Program-made: the position numbers and the translations under genes
Shown here: positions 23,681 to 33,061 of the stretch, piece by piece
Layout: the number at the start of each line of letters is the position of its first letter
Position numbering within the stretch: position 1 is the stretch's first letter
Notes under the pieces: generated by a model
What the model saw: the letters and a program-made list of their open reading frames with translations, nothing else
Told to the model about the DNA's origin: nothing
Databases searched by the model: none
NCBI GenBank assembly: GCA_020853815.1
Contig: JADYYE010000098.1
Location: 1 to 48,368, forward strand
Direction of reading: 5' to 3'
Source of the DNA: Phycisphaerales bacterium
GTDB lineage: Bacteria > Planctomycetota > Phycisphaerae > Phycisphaerales > UBA1924
DNA: 48,368 nucleotides

Positions 23681-26600
23681 TCAGAATCCGGCGTCGATGC
23701 CCAAGGGCGTGCCCAGGGTCTGGAACGCGCCGGGGAAGAACCCGTCCGAGTGCGTCATGCTCGCGACGATCGGTGACGAGCTCTTCACCGTGATGCCATA
23801 GAACGCATCGACCAGGCGGGCCGAGCCGGTGATCAGGTCGTGGACGTTGACATCAACGGTCTGGCGGCTGGGGAGCGACATGCGGAAGGTCTCGGTGCCC
23901 AGGCCGTTGTCATAGAAGAGCGTTACCTCGCACAGCACCGTGGCCGAGGTGGGGTTGTAGAGCTTAAGCGATTCGGTGACGGCGCTGCCCGAAGCCGGGC
24001 GGAAGCCCTCGCCGAAGCCCCACAGCGAGTAGGCCTTGTCGCTGAGCATGGTGCCCAGTCCTTCGCCGAAGGCCAGGGCCGAACGGCTGACCGTGATCGG
24101 CCCGCTCGCTTCGTAGCTGGCGGCGTAGTTGAGCCCGGTCGGGAACGAGGGCAGGGTCGAGAGGTCGAGCGTCTTCCGTGCCTCCGCGGGGACGGAGAGC
24201 ACCCAGCGATACGCCGAGCCGTTCGAGAAGACGAAGCTCAGGGTGACGCTGACTTCCTCGGTGTCGGTATTGAGGAACTGAAGTTCCTCGCGGTCGGAAG
24301 TAATGCCCAGCGAGCCCTCGGGCAGGACGCCCTTGGTGGCGCCGCCGCTGGCGTCGCCCGCAAAGCCATCCGCGGCACGGTTGGTCGAGTCGTAATGCGT
24401 CATGGCCGCGACGAGCTCGGCTCCATCGGAAACGACCCGCACGCCGTATTTTCCGGCCGGGACCGCGTCCTCCGCGTTGAAGTTCCATCCGCCGCGCCGG
24501 AACGCGCCCAGCTCCTGCGTCAGCACGATCGGCGAGCCGCCGCCCTCGGGGTAGAGGTAGGTGGTGATCTTGGCGGGCTGGTTCGTCACGTTGGTGAACA
24601 GGATCAGATCGGTCACGCCGTCCGTCCCGTCGGACTTGGTGACGCCGCCGAAGGTCCACGAGTTTGACACACGCGTGGTGAAGGCCTCGCCCACGGCGGC
24701 GCGGCTGCCGGCCAGGATGAACTGGTCGTAGTGGCTGAACGTCGCCGCCACGGGGAGCTGGCTGCGCACTTCCAGCGAGTACGGCGTGTCCTTGCGGACC
24801 AAGAGCTCGTTCCTGGCGTACATGCCCGGATCGGTGATCGTGATGCCGCCGCGCTCGCCCGCGCCGAGCGTGAAATCGGCGATGACCTCGTCGCGCTGTG
24901 CCGTGGGATCGCTCGGGTTGTACTCGTAGCGGGCGATGACGACGACCCGCGACGGATCGTCGTTGGTGTTGACCATGGGGATAAAGGTATAGGTCTCCGA
25001 GTTGGCGTACCCCTCGGGGTAGTACTCCCGGTACGGCAGTTGCGCGATCGAGATGCTGGTCGAGCCGTCGGGCTGGAGGAGCGTCTCGTCGGCCGGGGCG
25101 GCGCCGTCGGTGGTCAGGTGCCCGCCGCCGGTGCCGTCGTTGAGCTGGTCGTACAGGTTGGACACCAGCGTGGGATTGTCGCCGACGAAGATGAAGTATC
25201 GGAACGAGGTCGTGCTGGCGTTGCCGCCCGCACCGGTGAGCGAGCCCAGGTCAAAGCCGATGGCCAACAGGCTGTCGGAGGAAGCGCCGTTCGGATCGTT
25301 GCGGGGGAGCGACAGGAGTTGCTCGGGATCGCGCAGGTCCGTGAGCGTGCTCAGGATGTTGACCGTGGCGCGGGTCTCGCCCGACGCCGCCGCGAGCGCG
25401 ACCGTCAGCCCGTCGGGGTACAGGTTGTTCTCGAACGACGCGCTGGCGAAAGGCCTGGTCGCGTCGAGGTCGTTATTGGTGAGATCGGTGCGCGGGAAGA
25501 GGTTCGCGCCCATGTTGGGGTTGAACGCTTCCATCCACATGACGTCGTTCATCGCGTTGGCGGTGGTGTTGGTCAGACGAACGTCGATCGCGATGAAGGA
25601 ATCGTTGACGCCGAAGGAGAACGTGCGCTTCACGCGCAGGCCGTTGGTCAGGCCCTCGGTGACCACGCGCCGGTTGAAGGCGTCGCTCTGGTCCTCGATC
25701 GCCATGGGCATGTCGATCTGCGAGACGCCGGCGCTGGAGGAGTTCTTGAAGTAGGTGCCCGACGCCGTCGCCCCGAAGTAGGTGGTGGGCGTGGCGTTGG
25801 TGTTCGAGGAGTTGAAGAGCAACTCCGTGCCGCGGAAGGAAAGCCCCGTCGCCGGGTTGGTCGTGCCCGAAACGAGCGTGCCGCCCGAGTTGACGCCCAC
25901 CCCGAGGGTGTTCCCCGTCGCCGAGAGCGCCGGATCGGTCACGCCGGCGAGTTTGGTGATGACCAACGAATAGTCCCCGGTTGTGGCGGCGAATTGCCCC
26001 GTCGTCACGTTGAACGGGTCGTAGTCCATGTTCGAGTTTTCAGAGACCGCGACGTAGAAGATCCCGCCGTCAACCACCAGGAAGTTCTGGAGCAGGGCCC
26101 CGCGGGAATTGGTGAGCGAGGCGCGCGTGATCTCGGTGCCCGCGGCGTTGAACAGCCTGACGCCGAGGTCCACCGGCCCATCGGGCGTTGCGCTGATCGA
26201 AAGCGTCGTGCCGCTATCGAGGGTCAGCTTGAAAACGTCGCGATCCAACTGACCGAAACCGCCATCGCCGATGAACGCCTGAACCATGGAGATTTCGTTG
26301 TCGATAAACGCCTTGTCGAGACTCTTGGCCGTCTCCGGCGTGTCGTTGGATTCGAACGCTCCGAAGATGTTGTTGGTCAGCGTGAGCTGCAGCTCCCAGG
26401 CGATCAGCTCGCCGATGTTCCCGCCCGCCTCGTCGGTGACGATCAGCGTCCAGGTCCCCAACGCGGTATAGCCGTCGAACGTCGAGAGCGGCTGGTCGGG
26501 CTTGTACGAGCCGCTGAACGGCGCGACGCCCGCCGAGATCGGCGTGGCCACGTCGTCGTCGAACAGGGTGTTGGTGAAGTCCTGCCCGTTGAAGCCGCGC

Positions 26601-29089
26601 CGGTTGGCCAGCACCACGCTCCGCCCGTTGGGCGCGACGAGCGTCAGGATCAGGTCGCTGTCGTACTCGTGCGTCAGGTTGATCTTGATGTTCGCGTCCA
26701 GCACCTGGCGCGAATCCGTCACAACCAGCGAACTGCTGGTCGAGCCCGTCGAGCCGCTCGCCGGGATGCGCAGCGGCGTGGGGATGTCCGCGTCCAGGAT
26801 CAGCTGGTCGTTGCCGATCAGGTCCACGTCGAGCTTGAGGGTGTAGAGCCCGCCCGACTGGGCCGAACCGCTCTGCGCGACCTCGGCGTCGTAGGCGCTG
26901 TTGCCAAAGCCGCTCACGCCGATGTAGTACGTGCCGCCGGTCGTCACGAAGAAGTCGATGTAGGCGTCCTTGCCGAAGAACTGGTCGTTGATGGCCATCT
27001 CTTCGCCGCGCGCGTTGAACAGGCGGAGGACGGAGTCGAGCGTGCTGACGGTGGGCAGGCGCTTGGCGACGATCTCGGCGGTGATCTGCCCACCGCGCGG
27101 GATATCGATCCGGTAGAGGTCGACGTCCTTGCTCGTGTACACGCCGTCGCCGATTGTGGCCCCGGCGAAAGTCGCGCCGCCCGAGGCGGTGAACGTCGTG
27201 AGCGTGGCGGTCGCCAGCGTGTCGTTGGACTCGTTGCTCCCCGACACGCCCACGACCTTGAAGTTGTATGTGGCGTCGGTCCCCGTGCTGGGATCGCCAT
27301 TGAGCAGGTTGCCGTTGAGGTCCTTGAAGTAGTCCGCGTCGAGCACGAGGCGATACTCGTCGAGCGGCAGGCGCTGCTGCGGGAAGCCGCTGGTCAGGTT
27401 CAGCGCGATCGTGACCACCTTGGAGTCGGTGGGGGAGAGGGCCACGCCGGCGATCGGCACGACCTGGTCGTCGCTGGTTCCGTAGGTGTTGTCCGCGCCG
27501 TTGCGGACCAGCGAGACTCCGCTCGCCGACAGCAAGCTCCCGTTGATCGCCTTGTTGAACTGGACGGTGATGGATCGGATGGGGGTGCCCGTGGTGTTGC
27601 TGATCTGGCTGGTGACCGGTCCCGGATCGACGCGATGCACGATCGGCCCGTCCTTGCCGATGATCTCCAGCGCGCGGTTCACGTTCAGCCGCCCGCCCGA
27701 CACCACCTTGCCCTGCAAGGCGGGAAGCGGGTCGACACTGTCGATCAGCGCCTGGCGGATTTCTTCGGGCGATGCGTTCGGCTTGTAGCTCTTGAGCAGG
27801 GCCACCGCGCCCGCGACCGTCGGCGAGGAAAAGCTCGTGCCGCTGATGTACGTGTACGCCGATCCGATCGCCGTGGTGTAGTTCCACACGCCCGGCGCGC
27901 CCAGGTCGACGGACTCGGCGCCGTAACTGCTGAAACTCGCCATCGCGTCGGTGTTGTCCGTCGCGGCCACCGCCACAAGTCCTGGCAGCTTGTACGACGC
28001 CGGATAGTCCGTCACGTTGGGGTTGTCGTTGTCGAAGGACGAGTTGCCTGCCGCGGCGACGAACACGCCGCCGGAATCGATGAAGCGCTGGATCGCGTCC
28101 TTCTCGGGCGAGAATCCCTCGGGCGCGTCGGTGTAGAACGCGCTGTCAAACCCGCCGTAGCTGTTGTTGGACGCGACCAGATTGTCCCCGCGTTCGCGCA
28201 GCATGGTCGAGTAATCGTGCGCGCCGATGATGGCCGAGAGCACGAGACTTCCGTAACGATCCGCGATCTTGAGCGGAACGAGCCCGACATTCCACGCGAC
28301 GCCCGTCACGCCCAGGTTGTTGTTTCCGACGGCGCCGACGACGCCCGCGACCGCCGTCCCATGCCCCATGACATCGTCGGGGTTGTTGTCGAGGTCACCG
28401 AAGTCCCAGCCGTTCACGTCGTCGGTGAACCCGTTGCCGTCATCGTCGATGCCGTTGCCCGCGATTTCGCCGGGGTTGATCCAGATGTTTGCGACCAGGT
28501 CCGGGTGATCGATCTGCACGCCCGTGTCGATGATCGAGATGAGCACATCCTGCGAGCCGATCGTCTTGTCCCACGCTTCGGTCGCGTCGATGTCGGCGTC
28601 GATCACGCCGTCCTGCCCCGCGATGTTCTGACCGACGTTTTGATAGGTGTACTGCTCGACGAACTGCGGGTCGTTGGGCACGCGAGCGGTCTTCGAGATG
28701 CGATCGGGCACGATGCTCGTGAGCGCCGGAAACTTGGCCTGGGCCCGCGCGATCGCCTGTTCGGTGACGATCCCGGTCGTGCGCAGCGCCGCCCAGCGCC
28801 CACGCCCGATGCCGTAGGCCATGTCCGCCGACACGCCCATCTCGGCCGCGATCGCCTTGGCCGTCGTTGCCGCCACGTCCATGCCCAGGCGCTGATCGAA
28901 CGACAGGATCCATGATCCCGCCGCGACGTCGATCTCCACGCCGCGCCACGCCATCTTCGTTGGCGCGCCCAGCGGATCGCCGCCGGCGCTCTTCAAGCTC
29001 CACGGGTCTCCCGCCAGAAACAGGCGGCCTTCCAGTGACTCGATCAAATTCACCGGGCGACCGGCGACGGAAATGCGTTGACGCGACAT
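23681..29089 (-). CDS. Large secreted subtilisin-like (S8) protease with PPC, P-domain and repeated C-terminal modules
   Basis: An exported protein of about 1,802 residues. The N-terminus carries VNLIESLEGRLFLAGD, resembling the LEPR-XLL-type motif at the start of many planctomycete surface proteins. The S8 domain spans about 170-450 with Asp188 (ISIIDTGVQIDH), His243 (VMGHGTAVAGV), oxyanion Asn349 (AAAGNSS) and Ser419 (SGTSFSSPTVAG). A prepeptidase C-terminal-type domain follows (VDLYRIDIPRGGQITAEI), then a proprotein-convertase P domain (LTHEYDSDLILTLVAPNG ... GTWTLIVTDEAGG) and a second PPC-like domain. The last 350 residues hold three similar beta-rich modules. The ATG at 29089 is chosen over an extension to 29554 because the anchor motif follows it and GGAG lies upstream. 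The substrate is unknown. Confidence 0.9.
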   Translation of the reverse strand: MSRQRISVAGRPVNLIESLEGRLFLAGDPWSLKSAGGDPLGAPTKMAWRGVEIDVAAGSWILSFDQRLGMDVAATTAKAIAAEMGVSADMAYGIGRGRWAALRTTGIVTEQAIARAQAKFPALTSIVPDRISKTARVPNDPQFVEQYTYQNVGQNIAGQDGVIDADIDATEAWDKTIGSQDVLISIIDTGVQIDHPDLVANIWINPGEIAGNGIDDDGNGFTDDVNGWDFGDLDNNPDDVMGHGTAVAGVVGAVGNNNLGVTGVAWNVGLVPLKIADRYGSLVLSAIIGAHDYSTMLRERGDNLVASNNSYGGFDSAFYTDAPEGFSPEKDAIQRFIDSGGVFVAAAGNSSFDNDNPNVTDYPASYKLPGLVAVAATDNTDAMASFSSYGAESVDLGAPGVWNYTTAIGSAYTYISGTSFSSPTVAGAVALLKSYKPNASPEEIRQALIDSVDPLPALQGKVVSGGRLNVNRALEIIGKDGPIVHRVDPGPVTSQISNTTGTPIRSITVQFNKAINGSLLSASGVSLVRNGADNTYGTSDDQVVPIAGVALSPTDSKVVTIALNLTSGFPQQRLPLDEYRLVLDADYFKDLNGNLLNGDPSTGTDATYNFKVVGVSGSNESNDTLATATLTTFTASGGATFAGATIGDGVYTSKDVDLYRIDIPRGGQITAEIVAKRLPTVSTLDSVLRLFNARGEEMAINDQFFGKDAYIDFFVTTGGTYYIGVSGFGNSAYDAEVAQSGSAQSGGLYTLKLDVDLIGNDQLILDADIPTPLRIPASGSTGSTSSSLVVTDSRQVLDANIKINLTHEYDSDLILTLVAPNGRSVVLANRRGFNGQDFTNTLFDDDVATPISAGVAPFSGSYKPDQPLSTFDGYTALGTWTLIVTDEAGGNIGELIAWELQLTLTNNIFGAFESNDTPETAKSLDKAFIDNEISMVQAFIGDGGFGQLDRDVFKLTLDSGTTLSISATPDGPVDLGVRLFNAAGTEITRASLTNSRGALLQNFLVVDGGIFYVAVSENSNMDYDPFNVTTGQFAATTGDYSLVITKLAGVTDPALSATGNTLGVGVNSGGTLVSGTTNPATGLSFRGTELLFNSSNTNATPTTYFGATASGTYFKNSSSAGVSQIDMPMAIEDQSDAFNRRVVTEGLTNGLRVKRTFSFGVNDSFIAIDVRLTNTTANAMNDVMWMEAFNPNMGANLFPRTDLTNNDLDATRPFASASFENNLYPDGLTVALAAASGETRATVNILSTLTDLRDPEQLLSLPRNDPNGASSDSLLAIGFDLGSLTGAGGNASTTSFRYFIFVGDNPTLVSNLYDQLNDGTGGGHLTTDGAAPADETLLQPDGSTSISIAQLPYREYYPEGYANSETYTFIPMVNTNDDPSRVVVIARYEYNPSDPTAQRDEVIADFTLGAGERGGITITDPGMYARNELLVRKDTPYSLEVRSQLPVAATFSHYDQFILAGSRAAVGEAFTTRVSNSWTFGGVTKSDGTDGVTDLILFTNVTNQPAKITTYLYPEGGGSPIVLTQELGAFRRGGWNFNAEDAVPAGKYGVRVVSDGAELVAAMTHYDSTNRAADGFAGDASGGATKGVLPEGSLGITSDREELQFLNTDTEEVSVTLSFVFSNGSAYRWVLSVPAEARKTLDLSTLPSFPTGLNYAASYEASGPITVSRSALAFGEGLGTMLSDKAYSLWGFGEGFRPASGSAVTESLKLYNPTSATVLCEVTLFYDNGLGTETFRMSLPSRQTVDVNVHDLITGSARLVDAFYGITVKSSSPIVASMTHSDGFFPGAFQTLGTPLGIDAGF

Positions 29090-29391
29090 TCGCGAACTCC
29101 AAAAAACGAATCCAAGGGGAGCATCGGGCGCCCAGAGCGCGGCCAGCGCCGCCACGCTTCCCGCGCAACAACGCAACCAACCCGGAGTCAGGACCACGCC
29201 CCGACACCAGGCCCGGTGGACCGCCGCCCGAAGGCACTCACGACGGACAGGCCCGACATCCATCATTGTCACAGGAAATCGCGCCGGGCACAAGTCTACC
29301 CCGGCCCCAACCAAACAAAGTTCAAGAAATTCCCCAAACCCCCATGCCTGCGCGACTTGGCCGCGGTCCGACCTCGACCCAGCAAGGAACT
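29090..29391. other. Non-coding gap between waaA end and the protease start
   Basis: These 302 bases hold the probable leader of the protease gene. A minus-strand TTGAAC and a TAGACT hexamer are visible but their spacing (21 bases) is too long for a standard promoter. No hairpin with a T tract for waaA and no RNA gene was recognised. Confidence 0.4.
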
Positions 29392-30663
29392 TCAGGAGGT
29401 GCTGGGGCGTGGCGCTCCGCCCTTCGCCGCCGCCGACCGGGCCGCGCATTCCGCCAGAAGTGCCGCATGACGGGCGCTTGCCCCCTGGTTCGCCCGGATG
29501 CAGGCCCGCCCGGCTTCCGCCAGCCTGCTTCGGCCCTCTGAATCGCCGATCCACCGCGCCAGGTCCTGGGAAAGCGTGCCTCGGTCGGTCCGCCCGATCC
29601 CGCCGGCCGACTCAAACTCCCGCACGATGTTCGCAAAGTCGGACACCGCCGGCCCGATCAGGGTCGGCCGCCCTAGGGCGATCGGCTCAATCGGGTCCGA
29701 TCCGTATTGATCGCCGAACGACCGCCCGACTACGACCAGGGTCGCGAGCGAATAGGCCTGGCGCAGTTCGCCGATCGAATCGAGCAGGAACCGCCCCGAC
29801 GCCGCCCGCCCCGAACCGGGCTTGCTCCGACGCACGCACTCGGGCATGGCCGCCGCCGCTTCCTCGAACCGCTCCGGCTTTCGCGGGGCGCACAGGAGTT
29901 GCACCCCCGTCGGGCACGCCGCGTGCAGCAATGCTTCTTCGCCCGGCCCGGTGCTCCCCGCGACGATCAGCGGCCTGGTTCGATCAATCTTGAGCGCCCG
30001 CGCCAAGTCGTCCGCGCCCGCCACGCCGTCCTCGATCTTCGCTGCGTCCCACTTCATCGAGCCCGTGATCGACAGCCGCTCCTTGGGCACGCCCATCGCG
30101 AGGAATCGCTCGGCGTAGTCGGCGTCCTGCACCGCGGCGAACGACAGCGCGCGGAACGTCCGACCGATCACGCCGCGGATTCGCCGGTAGCCCTTGAACG
30201 ATCGCTCGCTCAACCGCCCGTTGATCACGCCGACCGGAATCCCTCGCGTGACGCACGCCCCGACGAAATTGGGCCAGACTTCGAGCTCGACCAGCCCGAC
30301 CGCGTCGGGGCGGACCGCGTCGAGAAACTTCGCGACGCTCCGCGAGAAATCCAGCGGATAGCGCACCACCGCGTGATTCGCCGAAAACAGGTCCGTCGCG
30401 CGCTTGAGCCCGGTGTCCGTCGTTGCGCACACCACGACCTCGCACGACGCCGCCAGCACCGGCACCACCTGGCGCAGCGCGTTCACCTCGCCCACCGACA
30501 CCGCGTGCAGCAGCACGCGCGGCCTTTGCGGCGCGGGGAGCGCCGGCGTGTTGCCGAAACGCTCCGACCACCCGCCACGCTGCTTGCGGGCCCAGAACGG
30601 GGCCGTCACAACGCCCCCCACGGCATAGAGCACATCGAGCGTGTTCACGGCGGTCTTCGACAT
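29392..30663 (-). CDS. waaA: 3-deoxy-D-manno-octulosonic acid transferase (Kdo transferase)
   Basis: WaaA/KdtA adds Kdo to lipid A at the inner membrane, so this organism should make a Kdo-containing outer-membrane glycolipid. The 423-residue protein has the GT30 features: an N-terminal hydrophobic helix, RGGWSERFGN, LLHAVSVGEVNALRQVVPVL, LVELEVWPNFVGACVTRGIP, INGRLSERSFKGYRRI, VAGSTGPGEEALLHAAC and VVGRSFGDQYGSDPIEPIALG. The ATG at 30663 lies only six bases after the 3' end of tRNA-Val, so no ribosome site can fit; it must be translated from a tRNA-processed or leaderless message. kdsA, which makes the Kdo precursor, lies 6 kb away on the other strand. Confidence 0.93.
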   Translation of the reverse strand: MSKTAVNTLDVLYAVGGVVTAPFWARKQRGGWSERFGNTPALPAPQRPRVLLHAVSVGEVNALRQVVPVLAASCEVVVCATTDTGLKRATDLFSANHAVVRYPLDFSRSVAKFLDAVRPDAVGLVELEVWPNFVGACVTRGIPVGVINGRLSERSFKGYRRIRGVIGRTFRALSFAAVQDADYAERFLAMGVPKERLSITGSMKWDAAKIEDGVAGADDLARALKIDRTRPLIVAGSTGPGEEALLHAACPTGVQLLCAPRKPERFEEAAAAMPECVRRSKPGSGRAASGRFLLDSIGELRQAYSLATLVVVGRSFGDQYGSDPIEPIALGRPTLIGPAVSDFANIVREFESAGGIGRTDRGTLSQDLARWIGDSEGRSRLAEAGRACIRANQGASARHAALLAECAARSAAAKGGAPRPSTS

Positions 30664-30669
30664 CAGAAA

Positions 30670-30742
30670 TGGGCAGGCCGGGATTCGAACCCGGGACCCT
30701 TCGCGTGTAAGGCGAATGCTCTAGCCGCTGAGCTACCCGCCC
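30670..30742 (-). tRNA. tRNA-Val (TAC)
   Basis: A 73-base cloverleaf with acceptor GGGCGGG paired to CCTGCCC (one G-T pair), anticodon loop CTTACAC (anticodon TAC) and T loop GGTTCGAATCC. The discriminator is A and CCA is not encoded. Its 3' end lies six bases before the waaA start. Confidence 0.97.
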
Positions 30743-30867
30743 CGGTACGCCCCGCCGCCCGCGCGACAGGATCATGGTGCGTACCACAGTTTAGGTCTTC
30801 GCCCCCCGCTGGGCATCGCCCCACGCAAAGGCAGCCCGCCCCGGCGAACCCGCCCTCCCCGGGCACG

Positions 30868-30892
30868 AAAAACCCGAGGCGGGCCTCGGGTT
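30868..30892 (-). terminator. Terminator of the FGE-like/dockerin-like operon
   Basis: A perfect 9-bp stem (30871-30879 with 30884-30892) with a four-base loop is followed by TTTTTCG on the minus strand. Confidence 0.88.
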
Positions 30893-30916
30893 AGCAAGTC
30901 TGTGAAGCCGAAGCGA

Positions 30917-33061
30917 CTACTGATGACATCCCATCTCGAACTGGAACGAGAAGGCGTCATAATCATCGGCGTTCACGAACGTATCGCCGTTGTAGTCGGC
31001 CGCCGGGTCCGAGTCCTCAAACCAGGCGCTGAACAGGTCATAGTCGTTGCCGTTGACGAAGCCGTTTCCGTCAACATCCGGGCCGCACCCTTGGCACCAG
31101 TCGAGTCGCCCGTCCATTGGATGGACATCCATCCACCAGTCGTCGTCGATCTCCGCCCCGTCATCCTCGCCGTTCACGTTGCAGTCCTCTCGGAGTTCGA
31201 TGAAGTACTCGAAATCGCCGACGCTGGGCGGCTGCGCCAACGCGAGCTCATCGCAATAGAGGCGCTCCGCGCCGCTCAGCCGGGGTCGGACTCGGTAGAA
31301 GCCGTGCATCACCGCCGACCCGCTCTTTCCCTTGATCTCGATCTCGCGCGACCAAGGCTCGTTGGCGGCCCGCCGCATCGTGATGTCGACCAATGACGTG
31401 CGATCCTGGTAGATGCCGCTGACCAGTTCTTCGAAGTAGATCGGTTGGCTCGCGTTCCCCGCGGCGGCGTCGGTGCGAACCGGCCCGTAGAAGCGCAGCT
31501 GGATGCTCTTGCTGGTGATGGTGTTGGTGTCGGGATTGGGACGGATGAACTCGGTGACGAGCATTTCCTGGGCCGTGGACTGGCTCGCGCTGTTCTGGGG
31601 CGAGCAATCGACGTTGTACAGGTGGAACGGCACCAGCCCGATCGCGCCGCCGCCGAGTCCGGAGCTGGCAATGTTGTAATACGGAAACCCGCTCGTCGAG
31701 GTCGAGATGGTCGTGCTCCCGATGACGACATCGCCGGTCCAGGTCTCCGAGGCGTCGTTGGCGTTGATGATGACCTGGCCTTTGAGCCCCTGCGCGCCGA
31801 GCTTGACCTTTCCGGCCAGCGAGCCGCCGATCACAAGGCTCCCGTCGAGCGTGGTGTCGTCGATGAGCGAGCCCTCGATGTCGATCGCGGGGTTCGAGCC
31901 GTTGGCCAGTACGTCGCCGCCGAAGATAATCTCGGTTTCGGCGTTGCCGGTGGCTTTGAGAATCCCATCCTGAGCGCCGGTGCCGACGAAGACACCGCTG
32001 TCGGTACCAGACTTCTTGAACTTGCTGGCGATGATCCGAGTCTTCATGTTGGGATCGGGCTGGGAGAAGTTGTAGAGCGCAAAGCAGTCGATCTTGCGGA
32101 TGCTTCCATCGGTGACGGTGGTGTCGTAGGTGGTGTCGTTGGCGACGATGTAGGCGTTGACGTAGCCGTCCTCGCGCGCCGCGCCGCTGGGGTACTTGTA
32201 CAGGATGTAGTCGATCCCCTCGTTGGCGCGGATCATGGGCTCGCCAGTCCCAGCACCGGAGAACTGGGCGAGGTGCGTGCCGAATGTGATCGTGCCGATT
32301 TTGCCGCGCCAGGCCCAGATGGGCGACAGTCCGTAGCCGGTAATCCTCGCGCCAGCGTCGATGAGGTCGATATCGCCATTCTGAACCTCGATTCGGGCCT
32401 TCATGTCGCCGGCGGACTTGATGCGCTTGATCGTGCCCGAGTTCAGGGTGATGTCACAGGTGTCGCTGAATCGCCCACCCTCGATCACGAAGACGGGGCT
32501 GCTGGTGGTCCCGCCGGGAGAGCCGACCTCGAAATCGCCGTAGATATCGTCCCCGACATCGAAGCGGACGAGTTGGTTGACTCGGATCGTGTATTGATTC
32601 TCACAGTCGTCGTCGTCCGGGTCGCCGCAGGGTTCTCCGAAACTGCCGACAATCCCGCCGTACAATATCGATGTCGTCAGGCCGTTCGAGTTGTCGTGGT
32701 CACCTAGTGCCTTGGCGACGATGCCTTTGAGCATGCCGCCCTTCTTGACTGGAATGTCGTCCGCGTTTACGAAGTCTGGGCCAGTCGTGTTCTCATCGCT
32801 TCCGATGTAGAACGAGACGACTCCTGAGTTCGGCCCGCCCACGAACGTGATTTTGGGGATCGTGGTGGAGTTGTCCGGCGGCAGGATGTCGACGAACCGG
32901 GTGGCAAGCTTGAGCGAAACCTCCACCGGATCAGTACCGCTGACCGACTGGACCGGCGTTAGAAGAGTTCCGTTGTTGTCGTACTCCTTGATAGGGATAT
33001 CGGCGAGGGCGATGCCCGAGCAAGCGAAAGAGATCGACGCGCACGCGATTGTCGTTTTCAT
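30917..33061 (-). CDS. Secreted protein with dockerin-like C-terminal calcium repeats
   Basis: A 714-residue exported protein of unknown function. The signal peptide ends near ALA-DIPIKEYD (residues 18-21). The bulk looks like a beta-helix or beta-sandwich protein, with many short Thr/Ser/Gly-rich strands (GDFEVGSPGG, SGTIKRIKSAGDMKARIEVQ, LDGSLVIGGSLAGKVKLGAQ). The C-terminus carries two EF-hand-like loops, DVDGNGFVNGNDYDLF and DYNGDTFVNADDYDAF, the dockerin-like tail common in secreted proteins of Phycisphaerae. The ATG overlaps the stop of the FGE-like gene by four bases (ATGA), so the two products are made together. No cohesin is seen in the window. Confidence 0.75.
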   Translation of the reverse strand: MKTTIACASISFACSGIALADIPIKEYDNNGTLLTPVQSVSGTDPVEVSLKLATRFVDILPPDNSTTIPKITFVGGPNSGVVSFYIGSDENTTGPDFVNADDIPVKKGGMLKGIVAKALGDHDNSNGLTTSILYGGIVGSFGEPCGDPDDDDCENQYTIRVNQLVRFDVGDDIYGDFEVGSPGGTTSSPVFVIEGGRFSDTCDITLNSGTIKRIKSAGDMKARIEVQNGDIDLIDAGARITGYGLSPIWAWRGKIGTITFGTHLAQFSGAGTGEPMIRANEGIDYILYKYPSGAAREDGYVNAYIVANDTTYDTTVTDGSIRKIDCFALYNFSQPDPNMKTRIIASKFKKSGTDSGVFVGTGAQDGILKATGNAETEIIFGGDVLANGSNPAIDIEGSLIDDTTLDGSLVIGGSLAGKVKLGAQGLKGQVIINANDASETWTGDVVIGSTTISTSTSGFPYYNIASSGLGGGAIGLVPFHLYNVDCSPQNSASQSTAQEMLVTEFIRPNPDTNTITSKSIQLRFYGPVRTDAAAGNASQPIYFEELVSGIYQDRTSLVDITMRRAANEPWSREIEIKGKSGSAVMHGFYRVRPRLSGAERLYCDELALAQPPSVGDFEYFIELREDCNVNGEDDGAEIDDDWWMDVHPMDGRLDWCQGCGPDVDGNGFVNGNDYDLFSAWFEDSDPAADYNGDTFVNADDYDAFSFQFEMGCHQ

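Noticed and set aside
24731-28915. A very long open frame on the plus strand opposite the S8 protease
   Set aside because: Its translation is Arg/Val/Gly-rich without any family motif, and it is a mirror of codon bias in the protease gene. The same applies to the long plus-strand frame at 21407-23509 opposite the SNF2 gene.
29090-29554. N-terminal extension of the S8 protease
   Set aside because: It would put 155 residues before the anchor-like N-terminal motif, lacks a ribosome site and overlaps waaA antisense sequence in part.
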